Positions 55,742 through 64,000 of a stretch of DNA of 64,000 bases are shown here, piece after piece. The notes under the pieces are model-generated. The model had not been told where the DNA came from. It was given only the letters and a program-made list of their open reading frames with translations, and did no database searches. Each line of letters begins with the position of its first letter. Within the stretch, counting starts at the first letter, position 1. Source of the stretch: Hygrocybe punicea (lineage: Eukaryota > Basidiomycota > Agaricomycetes > Agaricales > Hygrophoraceae); contig OY744464.1 of assembly GCA_963556145.1 (NCBI GenBank), forward strand, positions 4,464,001 through 4,528,000. Direction: 5' to 3'. The translations under genes and the position numbers were made by a program.

Positions 55742-57398
55742 CTGTTGGAACAACGTGATGCGGAGGTCACGCTCGGGCAGCTTTCACCCCCCTTCGGCCA
55801 CGACCTACTTCCTGGGATGTACAGCATGCCGCTTGGGGTGATACTCAAGCCACACTCTTCAAAGCTCCGCATAGTCGTCGACCAGAGCACTGAACCCTAT
55901 TTGCAGAACTCCTTGATTCCCAAGGAGGACCGTTTTGTGCGAATGGACAACTTACACCAACTTGGATCCGCCTTGCGTTGTGTACACGCCGACCACCCCT
56001 CCCGTCGTCTCGTCGTTTTCAAGTCTGATATGTCGCGTGCATACCGCCTGATGCCGATGGCGCTGCTGTGGCAAATTCGCCAGGTGATGATGTTCAAGTC
56101 CGAACACTTCGTAAATCGTTGCAACCATTTTGGCAATGGTGCCGGTGGACACGTTTTCGGTTCCTTCGCCTGCCTCGTCACCTGGATCACCGTCTACATT
56201 CTCCTACTCCTGGAACTCTTCACTTATGTGGACGACAATTTTTCTTGGGAATTCGCTGATGAACTCACATGGTACGGCCCATACAACAAATACATGCCAA
56301 CCAAACAGGTCCGCTTACTTGGTCTGTGGGATGACCTCGGCATTCCGCATGAGGAAAAGAAGCAGGAATGGGGGGAGTCGCTCATGATTATTGGCTTCCA
56401 GGTGGATCCCAATGGCCTCACCATTACTATGCCACCCGACTGCCAGGTGGAGCTCCTGGCGGTGCTGCGTACCTTTGCAACTCCTGGCCGCCGGTACCCC
56501 TTACGCGATTTTCAACATATGGCGGGCTGGGTCAACTGGGCCCTCAACGTTGATACACTTGAGGTCCTTGTGGGGACCGAGTGTGAATGCGAGGTCGTGG
56601 GTCTCCGAAGCCACTCAAGAGAGCTCTAACTCGAAGTGAAAGGGGGAAAGGTTTCTTGTTTGTCACTATTTACTACAGTCTTTAAATACTGAAGTAAATA
56701 AGAAAAGAAAGAAATCTAAAATAAACCAAATCGGGGCTCAGCGGTGATACAGGTGTATCAATGTTTCCCCCCTCCTACAGATCGGCCTGTCCTCCCTCTA
56801 CCACAAAATGGCTGGGAAGTCCGTTCCCCACGAGTGCCTCTGGGTGAACTCCGCCATCATCCACAAACTCTCCTGGATCGCAGCACACGTCGAGGCCTCC
56901 ACCAGTGTCCACCTCCTTTCCTCTGTCACATGGTCATTGTCCAATGCCGACTTTACCTTGTTTTCGGATGCATGCCTAATGGGGATGGGTTTCTGGTCCC
57001 CACGACTCATTAACAATCACCAGTGTCTTTTCAATGTGCTGGATAACCGGATGTTTTATCTCGAGGCCCTCGCCGTTCTCTCCGCGCTTCACTACACCCT
57101 TGTCAACATCCGTCCCCTCCCTTCCCGCATTGCCCTCTTTACTGACAACTCCAACACAGTTGACATCTTCAACACTCTGCGTGCCCAACCCTCCCACAAC
57201 CCCATCCTAATGGCTGCCATCAACCTCTCCATCCACTTCAATGTTCAGTTCCGCATCTTCCACATACCTGGTACCAACAACGTCATTGCAGATGCACTCT
57301 CACGTGGCCGCAACAACGTCGTCCACTACGTTGCGCCTATGATGCGCATTGTCTCTTTCGAACCCCCTCGTCTTCCGCTGGGGGCAGTACCATTATGA
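55742..57398 (+). pseudogene. DIRS reverse transcriptase and RNase H, split by a solo LTR
   Basis: RT: GVILKPHSSKLRIVVDQS, LVVFKSDMSRAYRLMPM, FGNGAGGHVFGSFA, TYVDDNFSWEF (YVDD), EWGESLMIIGFQVDP, GWVNWALNV. The frame is cut at 56550 and resumes at 56765 with SSLYHKMAGKSVPHECLWVN. RNase H follows: TLFSDACLMGMGFW, RMFYLEALAVLSAL, ALFTDNSNTVDIFN, HIPGTNNVIADALSRG with its acidic residues present. The gene is open apart from the insertion. Confidence 0.87.
56551..56760 (+). repeat. 210-bp solo LTR in DIRS RT
   Basis: TGATACACTTGAGG...CAGGTGTATCA with flanks ACGT (56547-56550) and ATGT (56761-56764). Ends resemble those of element D (TGATACGC...GCGTATCA). Confidence 0.78.
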
Positions 57399-58269
57399 AC
57401 ACGACAACCCATTCGGACAGGCAACCCCGTCGGGAACCTTGGCCGATCTCGCAGTTGCAACACGAACGGGCAATCGCGATGGGTTGCGCTATCGAACCCA
57501 GTACAGCTGCTGCATATTCTTCCGCTCTTGAATCTTATCTTTGTTTCTGCTCCGACCACCACTTCTCCCTGGTGCCGATGGTGGACACGTTCAGTTTCTA
57601 CATAGTGTACATGTGTTTCCATATCAAACCCCAATCTGTTGACAACTACCTCTCCAGTATCTGCAACCAACTTGAACCGTTCTACCCAGACGTCCGCGCT
57701 CTCCGTCGCCACCACCTCATTTCAAAAACGCTTGCAGGTTGCAAGAAGCTCCGCTCAACAGCCGTCACCCGCAAACGTGCCCTCTCCCGGACCAAGCTCT
57801 CCTCCCTCTGCACCTCTTACCTTGCCCACCCCTCTATGACGATGCGCTCTTCGTTGCTCTGGCCTCAACGGCATTCCATGGCCTTCTCCACCTCGGTGAA
57901 CTTGTTTGGCCGGACGCACTTCATCTCCAAGACTACAGCAAGGTCATTATGCACAGGTCGGTAACCCTCCATGATCAGTCCTTCGACTTCTTCCTTCCGG
58001 GCCACAAGGCGGACCGTTTCTTCGAAGGTTCCCGCATTCTACTCCACCATACTACGACTCCGGACAACCCCCTGCTCCTCTTCACCCATTACCTCGAGTT
58101 GCGCGACCGACTTTTCCCCTTCCATGCCAAACTTTTTCTCCACTCAGACGGCTCTCTCCCAACCCATTCTTGGTTCCTCCACCACTTGCGCTCCCATTTT
58201 CTGGACCTGTCCATCGGTGGCCACTCTCTCTGCTCTGGCAGGGCAACTGACCTTGCCTCTGCTGGTGTT
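57395..58269 (+). pseudogene. DIRS tyrosine recombinase, both visible active-site Arg lost
   Basis: N-terminal SAM-like part AYSSALESYLCFCSDHHFSL and KALSRTKL-type helices, a frameshift near 57830, then the catalytic part. The first catalytic Arg position reads FHGLLHLGELV (His at 57889-57891, CAC) and the HxxR box reads GHSLCSGRATDLASAG (Cys at 58231-58233, TGC). Both fit CGC changed at CpG. The final Tyr lies beyond the truncation at 58269. Confidence 0.78.
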
Positions 58270-58273
58270 CCGC

Positions 58274-58887
58274 TGTAGAGGCTCCGGGCCCTCTGGACCC
58301 AAATCCTCTTCATATCCCACTTCATCCCCGTCCATTCCCATTCACGTATCATCGATTCCGCCCGATTCCGGTCCTTTCCGTCGATTCCGCTCCGGATTCC
58401 GCCTCCGGAATCGTTCATACTCAAGATGCGATGTCTCTAACGACCCGGAATCAGTACGTATATAGTTACATATGATATATCTTCGTTTCCCGTTACTTAG
58501 TACATAGCATCATTCCTCCTATACTCCGCTCCACTCCTCTCCTATCAGTTACAGCCTTCGGTTGTAGTACATAGTTACTAGAGCACAGGATCTCTCCCAG
58601 TAGTATAAAAGATGTACCCTTATACTACAACCATATCATATCCCATCATATAGAAAAATACAGGTTATCGCTCCCCTTCAGTTCTATTTCTTAGTCCTCC
58701 CTTCGTATCGTCTCCATATTAGTCTTCGTAACTCCACTCCCTACACTTCCCCTCTGATCCAGAACCCCTGGATTCGGGTTGGATTGATTAGACACTACAA
58801 AGACACTAAACTCCTCTGATCACTTCTTAGCTGATCACCCCTTTTCGTAGATTCCCATTCGGATCTACAACCGAACTCGCCGTCACA
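58274..58887 (+). repeat. Family F 5' LTR
   Basis: 614 bp, TGTAGAGGCTCCGGGCC...CTCGCCGTCACA, same family as 54492-55104. Left flank CCGC (58270-58273). Contains AGTATAAAAGATGTACC near 58600, a TATA-like element. The 3' partner in the same orientation is not in the window. Confidence 0.87.
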
Positions 58888-58889
58888 AC

Positions 58890-58906
58890 TGGAGCCCACC
58901 GCGAGG
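58890..58906 (+). other. Family F primer-binding site
   Basis: TGGAGCCCACCGCGAGG, 2 bp after the LTR, nearly the same as in element B. Confidence 0.68.
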
Positions 58907-59070
58907 GGTTTAGTTCTTTTGTCTTTTCATACCCTCCCCACCGTCGGGTTGGACTTTCATGACGTTTCTCTTTTGTTCCTGACTCTAATCGCTCAGCCCC
59001 GCTTACGACTTCGACCCCTTCCTCATACCTCCCCGACCTGACCCGCTTCCCGATTTGGACATTCCCCGAT

Positions 59071-60675
59071 ATGACGTACGGATTGATGCCTCTCCGAGGT
59101 GATCCCTCAGCCCCGACATTCGACGGAAACGAACTCGACCTCCCCCACTTCTTCAACGAAATCGACATACTCGGTTCCGATTGTGGACTCATGGATGCTT
59201 TGAAGATTCGCTACACGCTCCAGTACCTCAATAACGACGATTACGAACTTTGGTCTACCCTACCCGCCGCTTCAGCAAAGGACTTCATCGCTTTCCGACG
59301 TGCCGTCTTCGACTTTTATCCCGGTGCTACGGATTCCATCCGGTATACAATCTCGGATCTCGATCAACTTACGCGACGACAATCAGCTTACAGTATAGAG
59401 AACAAAGCAGACTTAGGACAATATTTCCGGGATTTCATACGCATTTCCGGTGTCTTGTTTGACAACGGCCGTCTATCGGATAAGCAACGGAACACATACT
59501 TCGCCAACGGATTCGACTCAGACCTTCGTCTACGTATTGAAGAACGCCTCCATTACCTTCTTCCCGACCATTACCACGATGATCCGTACCCGCTCGACGT
59601 TTTCCACGATGCCGTCTTATTCCTACTTTCCAGTTATCGCTCCGTTCCGAAATCCCCTTCCCTTGCCGTTACTATCTCTAGTCCCGATTCCGGTCCCAGT
59701 CCCCCACCCGTCATAGCTTTGTCATCTCCGGTCCCGATTCCGACCTCGATCCCGCCCACTGTCATTCGTTCCGTCGCCCACATTCATTCCGGTCCTACGT
59801 ATACTCCGTCCCCTTTATCGCATATTCCGTCCCTGTCCATTCCGGTGCCCGTCGAGACCGTCATTTGTTTACAGGTATTGTCGTCCAGTCCCGTGTCATC
59901 CCCGTCCGATCCCATTCCCGATTTATCGATGCCGGTCACCGATTTATCCAATTCATTTCCTATTTCGTCCACGTCGTCTCCGGATTCGACCCCTCCGCTT
60001 TCCGTCCATGAACTCGTACCGGACCCGCTCCCATTGTCATTGGATTCTCCAGAAATAGACATTCCGTCCCCGATATTGTCGCCATATTGTCCTCCATCAC
60101 CATCTATCGAGATTCCGTCGACTTTGGTTGAGTATTCCGTACCCGTTCCCATTCCGGACTCCATTCCACCCCTTTTATTTGATTTCGATTCCGGTCCCGG
60201 TTCCGTTATGTCGACCCCTTCGTTCCCGGTTCCCCTCGTCGTTCCCGCTCCCGTATCATCTCCGGTTCCCTCCTCGCCCACTTGGGGCACTTTGTCGTTT
60301 CCGCCCGCTTGGGGCACCCCGTCATTTTTAGACCCGTCACACGGCACACCCGTTATATGGGATCGTGTTGGTGTCGGCACTCTGGTTCTCAATTTTATTT
60401 TATTCCTCGTTTCCGTCTTCATTCTACTTTGTCATCGCATTTTGGACCTCCACCCCCTCAACACCTCGCTCGAATGTTTGCAAGAAGTTCTCCGCCTCCT
60501 CTCATCATTCCGCCTCCGACCTTCTTTCAGAAACTCTTGTGGGGATATAGACCCGTTTCCGTCACCCATTTTTGCGTTTTCGTCCTCCGTTCCGCTTTCC
60601 GTTCACGCTCCCGGCCTCCACTTATTTATATTTTCGTTTCCGTTTATAGTTTTCTTTGTTTCCCATTTGTTTTGA
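59071..60675 (+). CDS. Gag-like protein of gypsy-like element F
   Basis: Open 534-codon frame from ATG 59071, 184 bp into the element. The first ~200 residues look like a retrotransposon capsid: DPSAPTFDGNELDLPHFFNE, YTLQYLNNDDYELWSTLP, FIAFRRAVFDFYPGATDS, ADLGQYFRDFIRISGVLF, TYFANGFDSDLRLRIEERL. The remainder is Pro/Ser-rich and low-complexity, ending in hydrophobic sequence. No zinc knuckle is visible and no pol follows, so this copy is non-autonomous unless pol lies beyond the window. No premature stop. Confidence 0.72.
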   Translation: MTYGLMPLRGDPSAPTFDGNELDLPHFFNEIDILGSDCGLMDALKIRYTLQYLNNDDYELWSTLPAASAKDFIAFRRAVFDFYPGATDSIRYTISDLDQLTRRQSAYSIENKADLGQYFRDFIRISGVLFDNGRLSDKQRNTYFANGFDSDLRLRIEERLHYLLPDHYHDDPYPLDVFHDAVLFLLSSYRSVPKSPSLAVTISSPDSGPSPPPVIALSSPVPIPTSIPPTVIRSVAHIHSGPTYTPSPLSHIPSLSIPVPVETVICLQVLSSSPVSSPSDPIPDLSMPVTDLSNSFPISSTSSPDSTPPLSVHELVPDPLPLSLDSPEIDIPSPILSPYCPPSPSIEIPSTLVEYSVPVPIPDSIPPLLFDFDSGPGSVMSTPSFPVPLVVPAPVSSPVPSSPTWGTLSFPPAWGTPSFLDPSHGTPVIWDRVGVGTLVLNFILFLVSVFILLCHRILDLHPLNTSLECLQEVLRLLSSFRLRPSFRNSCGDIDPFPSPIFAFSSSVPLSVHAPGLHLFIFSFPFIVFFVSHLF

Positions 60676-60848
60676 TCCCATTCCGTGTCCGTTGTATTCC
60701 GGTCCCGCCCTCCACCTCGACCTCCAGATTCTGGCTTATGTAGTTACCCGTTTCTCCCTTTCCGTTATAGATTTTATTATGTACTCATTTTATTTTTATG
60801 TACATTGTCCCGCAGTTCGTTTCCCCTCCTTCCCCGTCCATTTCCCTT

Positions 60849-62875
60849 CTACTCCCTTCTCCTTTCGTCGAGTTTTGTGTCGATCATGTCGAGTTGGCCA
60901 AAGATATGGGCTTGGTTCGCGCGTAGTTGGTTCAGCTCCTTCGTCCAACGGGTTAGCTTCGAATGGACCTCCGCAACATACTCCGAGAGGCCGTCCGCGA
61001 TCGTCGATATCTCCCTCTGTGTTTCCGTCGCCATCTTGCGCACTGCCCAGACATGCTCGTTGATTCCGGCTCCGATCCGCGGGTGCTTGAATGGATTCCC
61101 TCGCCTCCCATCATCCTGCTCCGATTCCATATCCGGTTCGACGTTGGTTAGCGTCCGTTTACTCGTCGATGCCTCTCCGGCCCGTAGCTTGGGCTTCTTC
61201 ACCGGCTTCGAAATCCTCTTCGCGACGATCCTTCTCTTTGGACTTCCCGCCTTCGCCTTCCCTTTCCGTTCCGCTGTAAAGGTGAGGTCGGGGTGGCTGC
61301 GGAATAATAATCCTAAGCCTGTGGGGTCAGCGTAGAAGTGACTAGGAATAGTCTAACAAGCTTCAGTAAGATAATAGGATATAAAAAGTAAGAAGCCGCC
61401 GAGTAAACTACTGAAATCTATGGAGACCGATCGAAGCCGACGAGGCCGACGATGTCGGGTACGGCGGGTCGGGTGTCGGGTGACGAGTAACGTAGAGATA
61501 AAGGCGGTAGAACGACGGGGAGGGCGTCGAGGAATCCGACGAGCGATGTGTGCGATGGAATTTACTGAGAGACTTAATTCTCAGAGAGAGGAAATGGGGG
61601 AACTGGTTTCTTATTTTGAGACGGCGCTTGGGCACCGTTTTTATACTACCAATTTGTGTATCTAGATTCGGACGAGAGTCCTCGGCCGATGAGAGGAGAC
61701 AAAGGAGAATAAAAATGGGGAAGTAGGAAGAGCGTTGCGAGGTGACGGTGACAGGGAAAATGGGTGGAAGATATGAAAAACCGTAAAAGATGCAATATAC
61801 TTTACTATATCCCCATAAGGGAGACGCTAGGCGTGAATAAGGCAAGTCCGATGTCGGGATCCCAGTCCAATGAGATCTATCTTCGATATTTGAAGTTCCG
61901 TGAGTTTATGAGATAGACCGACCAGGTACGTGAGCGGCCGTGCTAGTCGGTATGCATCGGGTTGCGTCGGGTTACGTCGGGTTCGAGCGTAGACTGCTAG
62001 AGACGTCGGGTTCGAGCGGATTCGCTAGATATCGATGTTACGGCCTCAGAGGGTCGAGGACCCTCTACACCGCTTTCCCAGTTCCAGTGGCCGGTCCCTT
62101 CGTCGATAACCCGCAGCGTCGTTTAAGCCTTTTGCACCGATCGCACGCGTACCCCTCGATTCCGTGACAAACCGCATTGGTGGTCACGCACGCATCGCAT
62201 TGCCGGATCCGGAACGACTGCATGTACTACGGATTAGTTAGGCACCACGGATATATGAGTCCGCGAGATATCACTTACCCCTGGAATCTTTCCCTTCGGT
62301 TCCGCGTCCTCGTTCCCGCTCTCATTTGAGAAATCGTTGCCACTGTTGTAGTCCCCGTGAACGGTCTCGTCGTCCCGGTTGACCCTCTTATCCCGGTTGA
62401 GCTTTTTGTGTTTGATCGTGTTGAGTGCTTGAAGCCGCTTGTATTTTTGTAGTTGCTGATCGGACCAGGTGCCCTCCTCGTCCTCGCTTCTGTGATGGCT
62501 GGTTTGTGCAGTCTCCTCCCGGTCCCTTTCCGCGGCTGCATTATCCCTTTTTGCTGCCTCTGCCGCCTTCGCCCTTTCCGCCTCCTTGATCCGCTTCTCC
62601 GCCTCCGCCCTCCTATTCATCTCCTCTTCGTATTGACGCGATTCCTCCACCCGTTTCCACTCGATCCTTTCCGCCTCCTTGACCCGTTGTTTCCTCGCTT
62701 CCTCCTCCTTTTCCTCCTGCAACTGTACAGCTTCCTGACGCCTTGCCTCTTTCCGTTCCCGTTCGTAGTCCTCCCAGCTCCGCAACCACTCCTCGACCTC
62801 CACCACCATCTCTCCGCCCATCGAGAAATCCTTCGGTTCCGTCACGTCGATTCCGTTGTCCCGGATTTCCATCAC
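60849..62875 (-). pseudogene. Coiled-coil / Zn2Cys6-like gene interrupted by a solo LTR
   Basis: Minus-strand gene; ATG at 62875 (MMEIRDNGIDVTEPKDF). A long charged coiled coil follows (RRQEAVQLQEEKEEEARKQR, KRIKEAERAKAAEAAKRDN), then an intron near 62230-62280 and a cysteine cluster CDACVTTNAVCHG...CDRCKRLKRRC, spaced C-x2-C-x6-C-x7-C-x2-C-x6-C as in fungal Zn2Cys6 factors. A solo LTR at 61275-62069 interrupts the gene; without it the frame continues (KGKAGSPKRRIVAKR) to a helical end (ISTIADGLSEYVAEVHSKLT). The start codon lies 19 bp from a minus-strand LTR (62895), which could drive it. Host gene or element gene cannot be decided here. Confidence 0.6.
61275..62069 (-). repeat. Solo LTR of the element B family
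   Basis: 795 bp in minus orientation, TGTAAAGGTGAGGTCGGGGT...GACCCTCTACA. Matches the inverse of the B LTR (for example AAGCCGCCG and TCAGCGTAGAAGTGA). Perfect 4-bp target duplication CCGC (61271-61274, 62070-62073). Confidence 0.87.
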
Positions 62876-62894
62876 GATTCCCCTGTAGTTCCGC

Positions 62895-63502
62895 TGTGAC
62901 GGCGAGTTCTGTTGTAGACCCGAATGGGAATCTACGGAAAGGGTGATCAGCTAAGAAGTGATCAGAGGAGTTTATTGTCTATAGTCTAGTCAATCCAACC
63001 CGAATCCGGGGTTCCGGATCAGAGGGGAAGTGAAGGGAGTGGAGTACGAAGACTAATATGGGGACGATACAAAGCAAGGACTAAGAAATAGAACTGAAGG
63101 GGAGCGATAACCTGTATTTTCTATATGATGGGATATGATGGGATCTAATAATATGGTTGTAGTATAAGGGTACATCTTTTATACTACTGGGAGAGATCCT
63201 GTGCTGTAGTAACTATGTACTACAACCGAAGGCTGTAACTGATAGGAGTGGAGTGGAGTGGAGGAATGCTATGTACTAGGAGACGGGAAACGTAGATACA
63301 TGATATATGACTATAAACGTACTGATTCCGGGTCGTTAGAGACATCGCATCTTGAGTAGGAACGATTCCGGAGGCGGAATCCGGAGCGGAATCGACGGAA
63401 AGGACCGGAATCGGGCGGAGTCGACGAAACATGAATGGGAATGGACGGGGACGAAGTGGGATATGAAGAGGATTCGGGTCCACATGGCCCGGAGCCTCTA
63501 CA
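62895..63502 (-). repeat. Family F LTR, minus strand
   Basis: 608 bp, TGTGACGGCGAGTTC...GGAGCCTCTACA. Left flank CCGC (62891-62894), right flank CCGG (63503-63506); these do not match exactly. No primer-binding site on its inner side, so probably a solo LTR. Confidence 0.85.
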
Positions 63503-63705
63503 CCGGGCTCACAATTTCATCTCCGTACCTTTCCTGGACACTTTTCACTGCCTTTTATTTTGTATCCCACAGACACATTTCTCTCACCCTCTTATTGGAC
63601 CTTTCGCATCGTTGTGTTGTACCTCAGACCATCCCTTTGCTCCACACTTTTACTCCACCCCATTCTCTACTCTCTCCTACCAATTTCCTTAGCTTTTAGC
63701 ACCGC
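63503..63705. other. Spacer between two family F LTRs
   Basis: 203 bp of pyrimidine-rich sequence without recognised features. Confidence 0.4.
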
Positions 63706-64000
63706 TGTGACGGCGAGTTCTGTTGTAGACCCAGAATGGGAATCTACTAGAAGGGGTGATCTGCTAGAAAGAGATCAAAGGAGTAAAGTGTTTCTATGTA
63801 GTCTAGTCAATCCAACCCGAATCTGGGGTTCTGGATCAGAGGAGAAGTGAAGGGAGTGGAGTACGAAGACTAATATGGGTGATACGAATAGTGGACTAAG
63901 AAATAGAACTGAAGGGGAGTGATAACCTGTAATATGATAGGATGTAATATGATATGGTTGTAGTATAAGGGTACATCTTTTATACTACTGGGAGTGATCC
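63706..64000 (-). repeat. Family F LTR, minus strand, cut by window end
   Basis: Starts TGTGACGGCGAGTTC and follows 62895 onward for 295 bp. Left flank CCGC (63702-63705). Confidence 0.85.

Larger units (their letters stand above)
53246..58269 (+). mobile_element. DIRS-type tyrosine-recombinase retrotransposon, disrupted
   Basis: Gag-like gene, RT/RNase H without integrase, and a tyrosine recombinase in the order expected for DIRS elements. Interrupted by a solo LTR at 54492-55104, a second at 56551-56760, and truncated at 58269 by a gypsy-like element. Terminal repeats were not delimited. Confidence 0.83.

Noticed and set aside
62895..64000. Complete small element bounded by the two minus-strand family F LTRs
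   Set aside because: The 203-bp spacer lacks a primer-binding site and polypurine tract in the right places; two separate LTR insertions are simpler.

Overview
The window is eukaryotic and looks like the nuclear genome of an agaricomycete basidiomycete. Conserved genes carry many short GT-AG introns of about 50-60 bp. The repeat content (a Plavaka-type transposase, a TET/JBP-like dioxygenase, a DUF6532-like protein, DIRS elements) is typical of mushroom-forming fungi. The species cannot be named from sequence alone. All similarities, repeat matches and exon joins below were made by eye.

Layout. Bases 1-8151 are a compact housekeeping block: RBM42-like RNA-binding protein (+, 5' end outside the window), CTNNBL1 (+), UTP15 (-), TCTP (+) and protein disulfide isomerase (-). 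From about 8980 to the end the window is a nested transposon graveyard. A Ty1/copia element (LTRs 8980-9221 and 45371-45614) has been expanded to 36.6 kb by insertions: element A (9515-11154), a large non-autonomous LTR element B (11368-27999), a hAT transposon (28319-31907) and a composite block (about 35396-45165). B itself holds an ~11 kb DNA transposon (about 13500-24563) carrying a Plavaka-type transposase, a kinase-like gene, a TET/JBP-like 2-oxoglutarate dioxygenase and a DUF6532-like gene. The composite block holds a young LTR element, K (37863-40718), with two identical 155-bp LTRs and an intact 694-codon proline-rich ORF. Beyond 45.6 kb come a LINE fragment, an unknown repeated gene remnant, a second copy of A split by LTR element H (48879-51327), a MITE, and a DIRS element (about 53.2-58.3 kb) broken by solo LTRs and by a gypsy-like element with a gag-like ORF. 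A coiled-coil/Zn2Cys6-like gene lies on the opposite strand near the end.

Two patterns cut across the nest. First, nearly every non-copia LTR insertion whose flank I could read sits on a 4-bp target of the form NCGN (CCGC, ACGG, ACGT, TCGA), so these elements appear to insert at CpG. Second, decay is dominated by CpG to TpG/CpA change. Mismatched target duplications differ only at the CpG, the premature stops I could interpret in copia, hAT and Plavaka genes are TGA where CGA is expected, and both visible active-site arginines of the DIRS recombinase have changed this way. CpG-targeted insertion, CpG decay and a transposon-borne TET/JBP-like enzyme together suggest a cytosine-methylation arms race. 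That link is inference.
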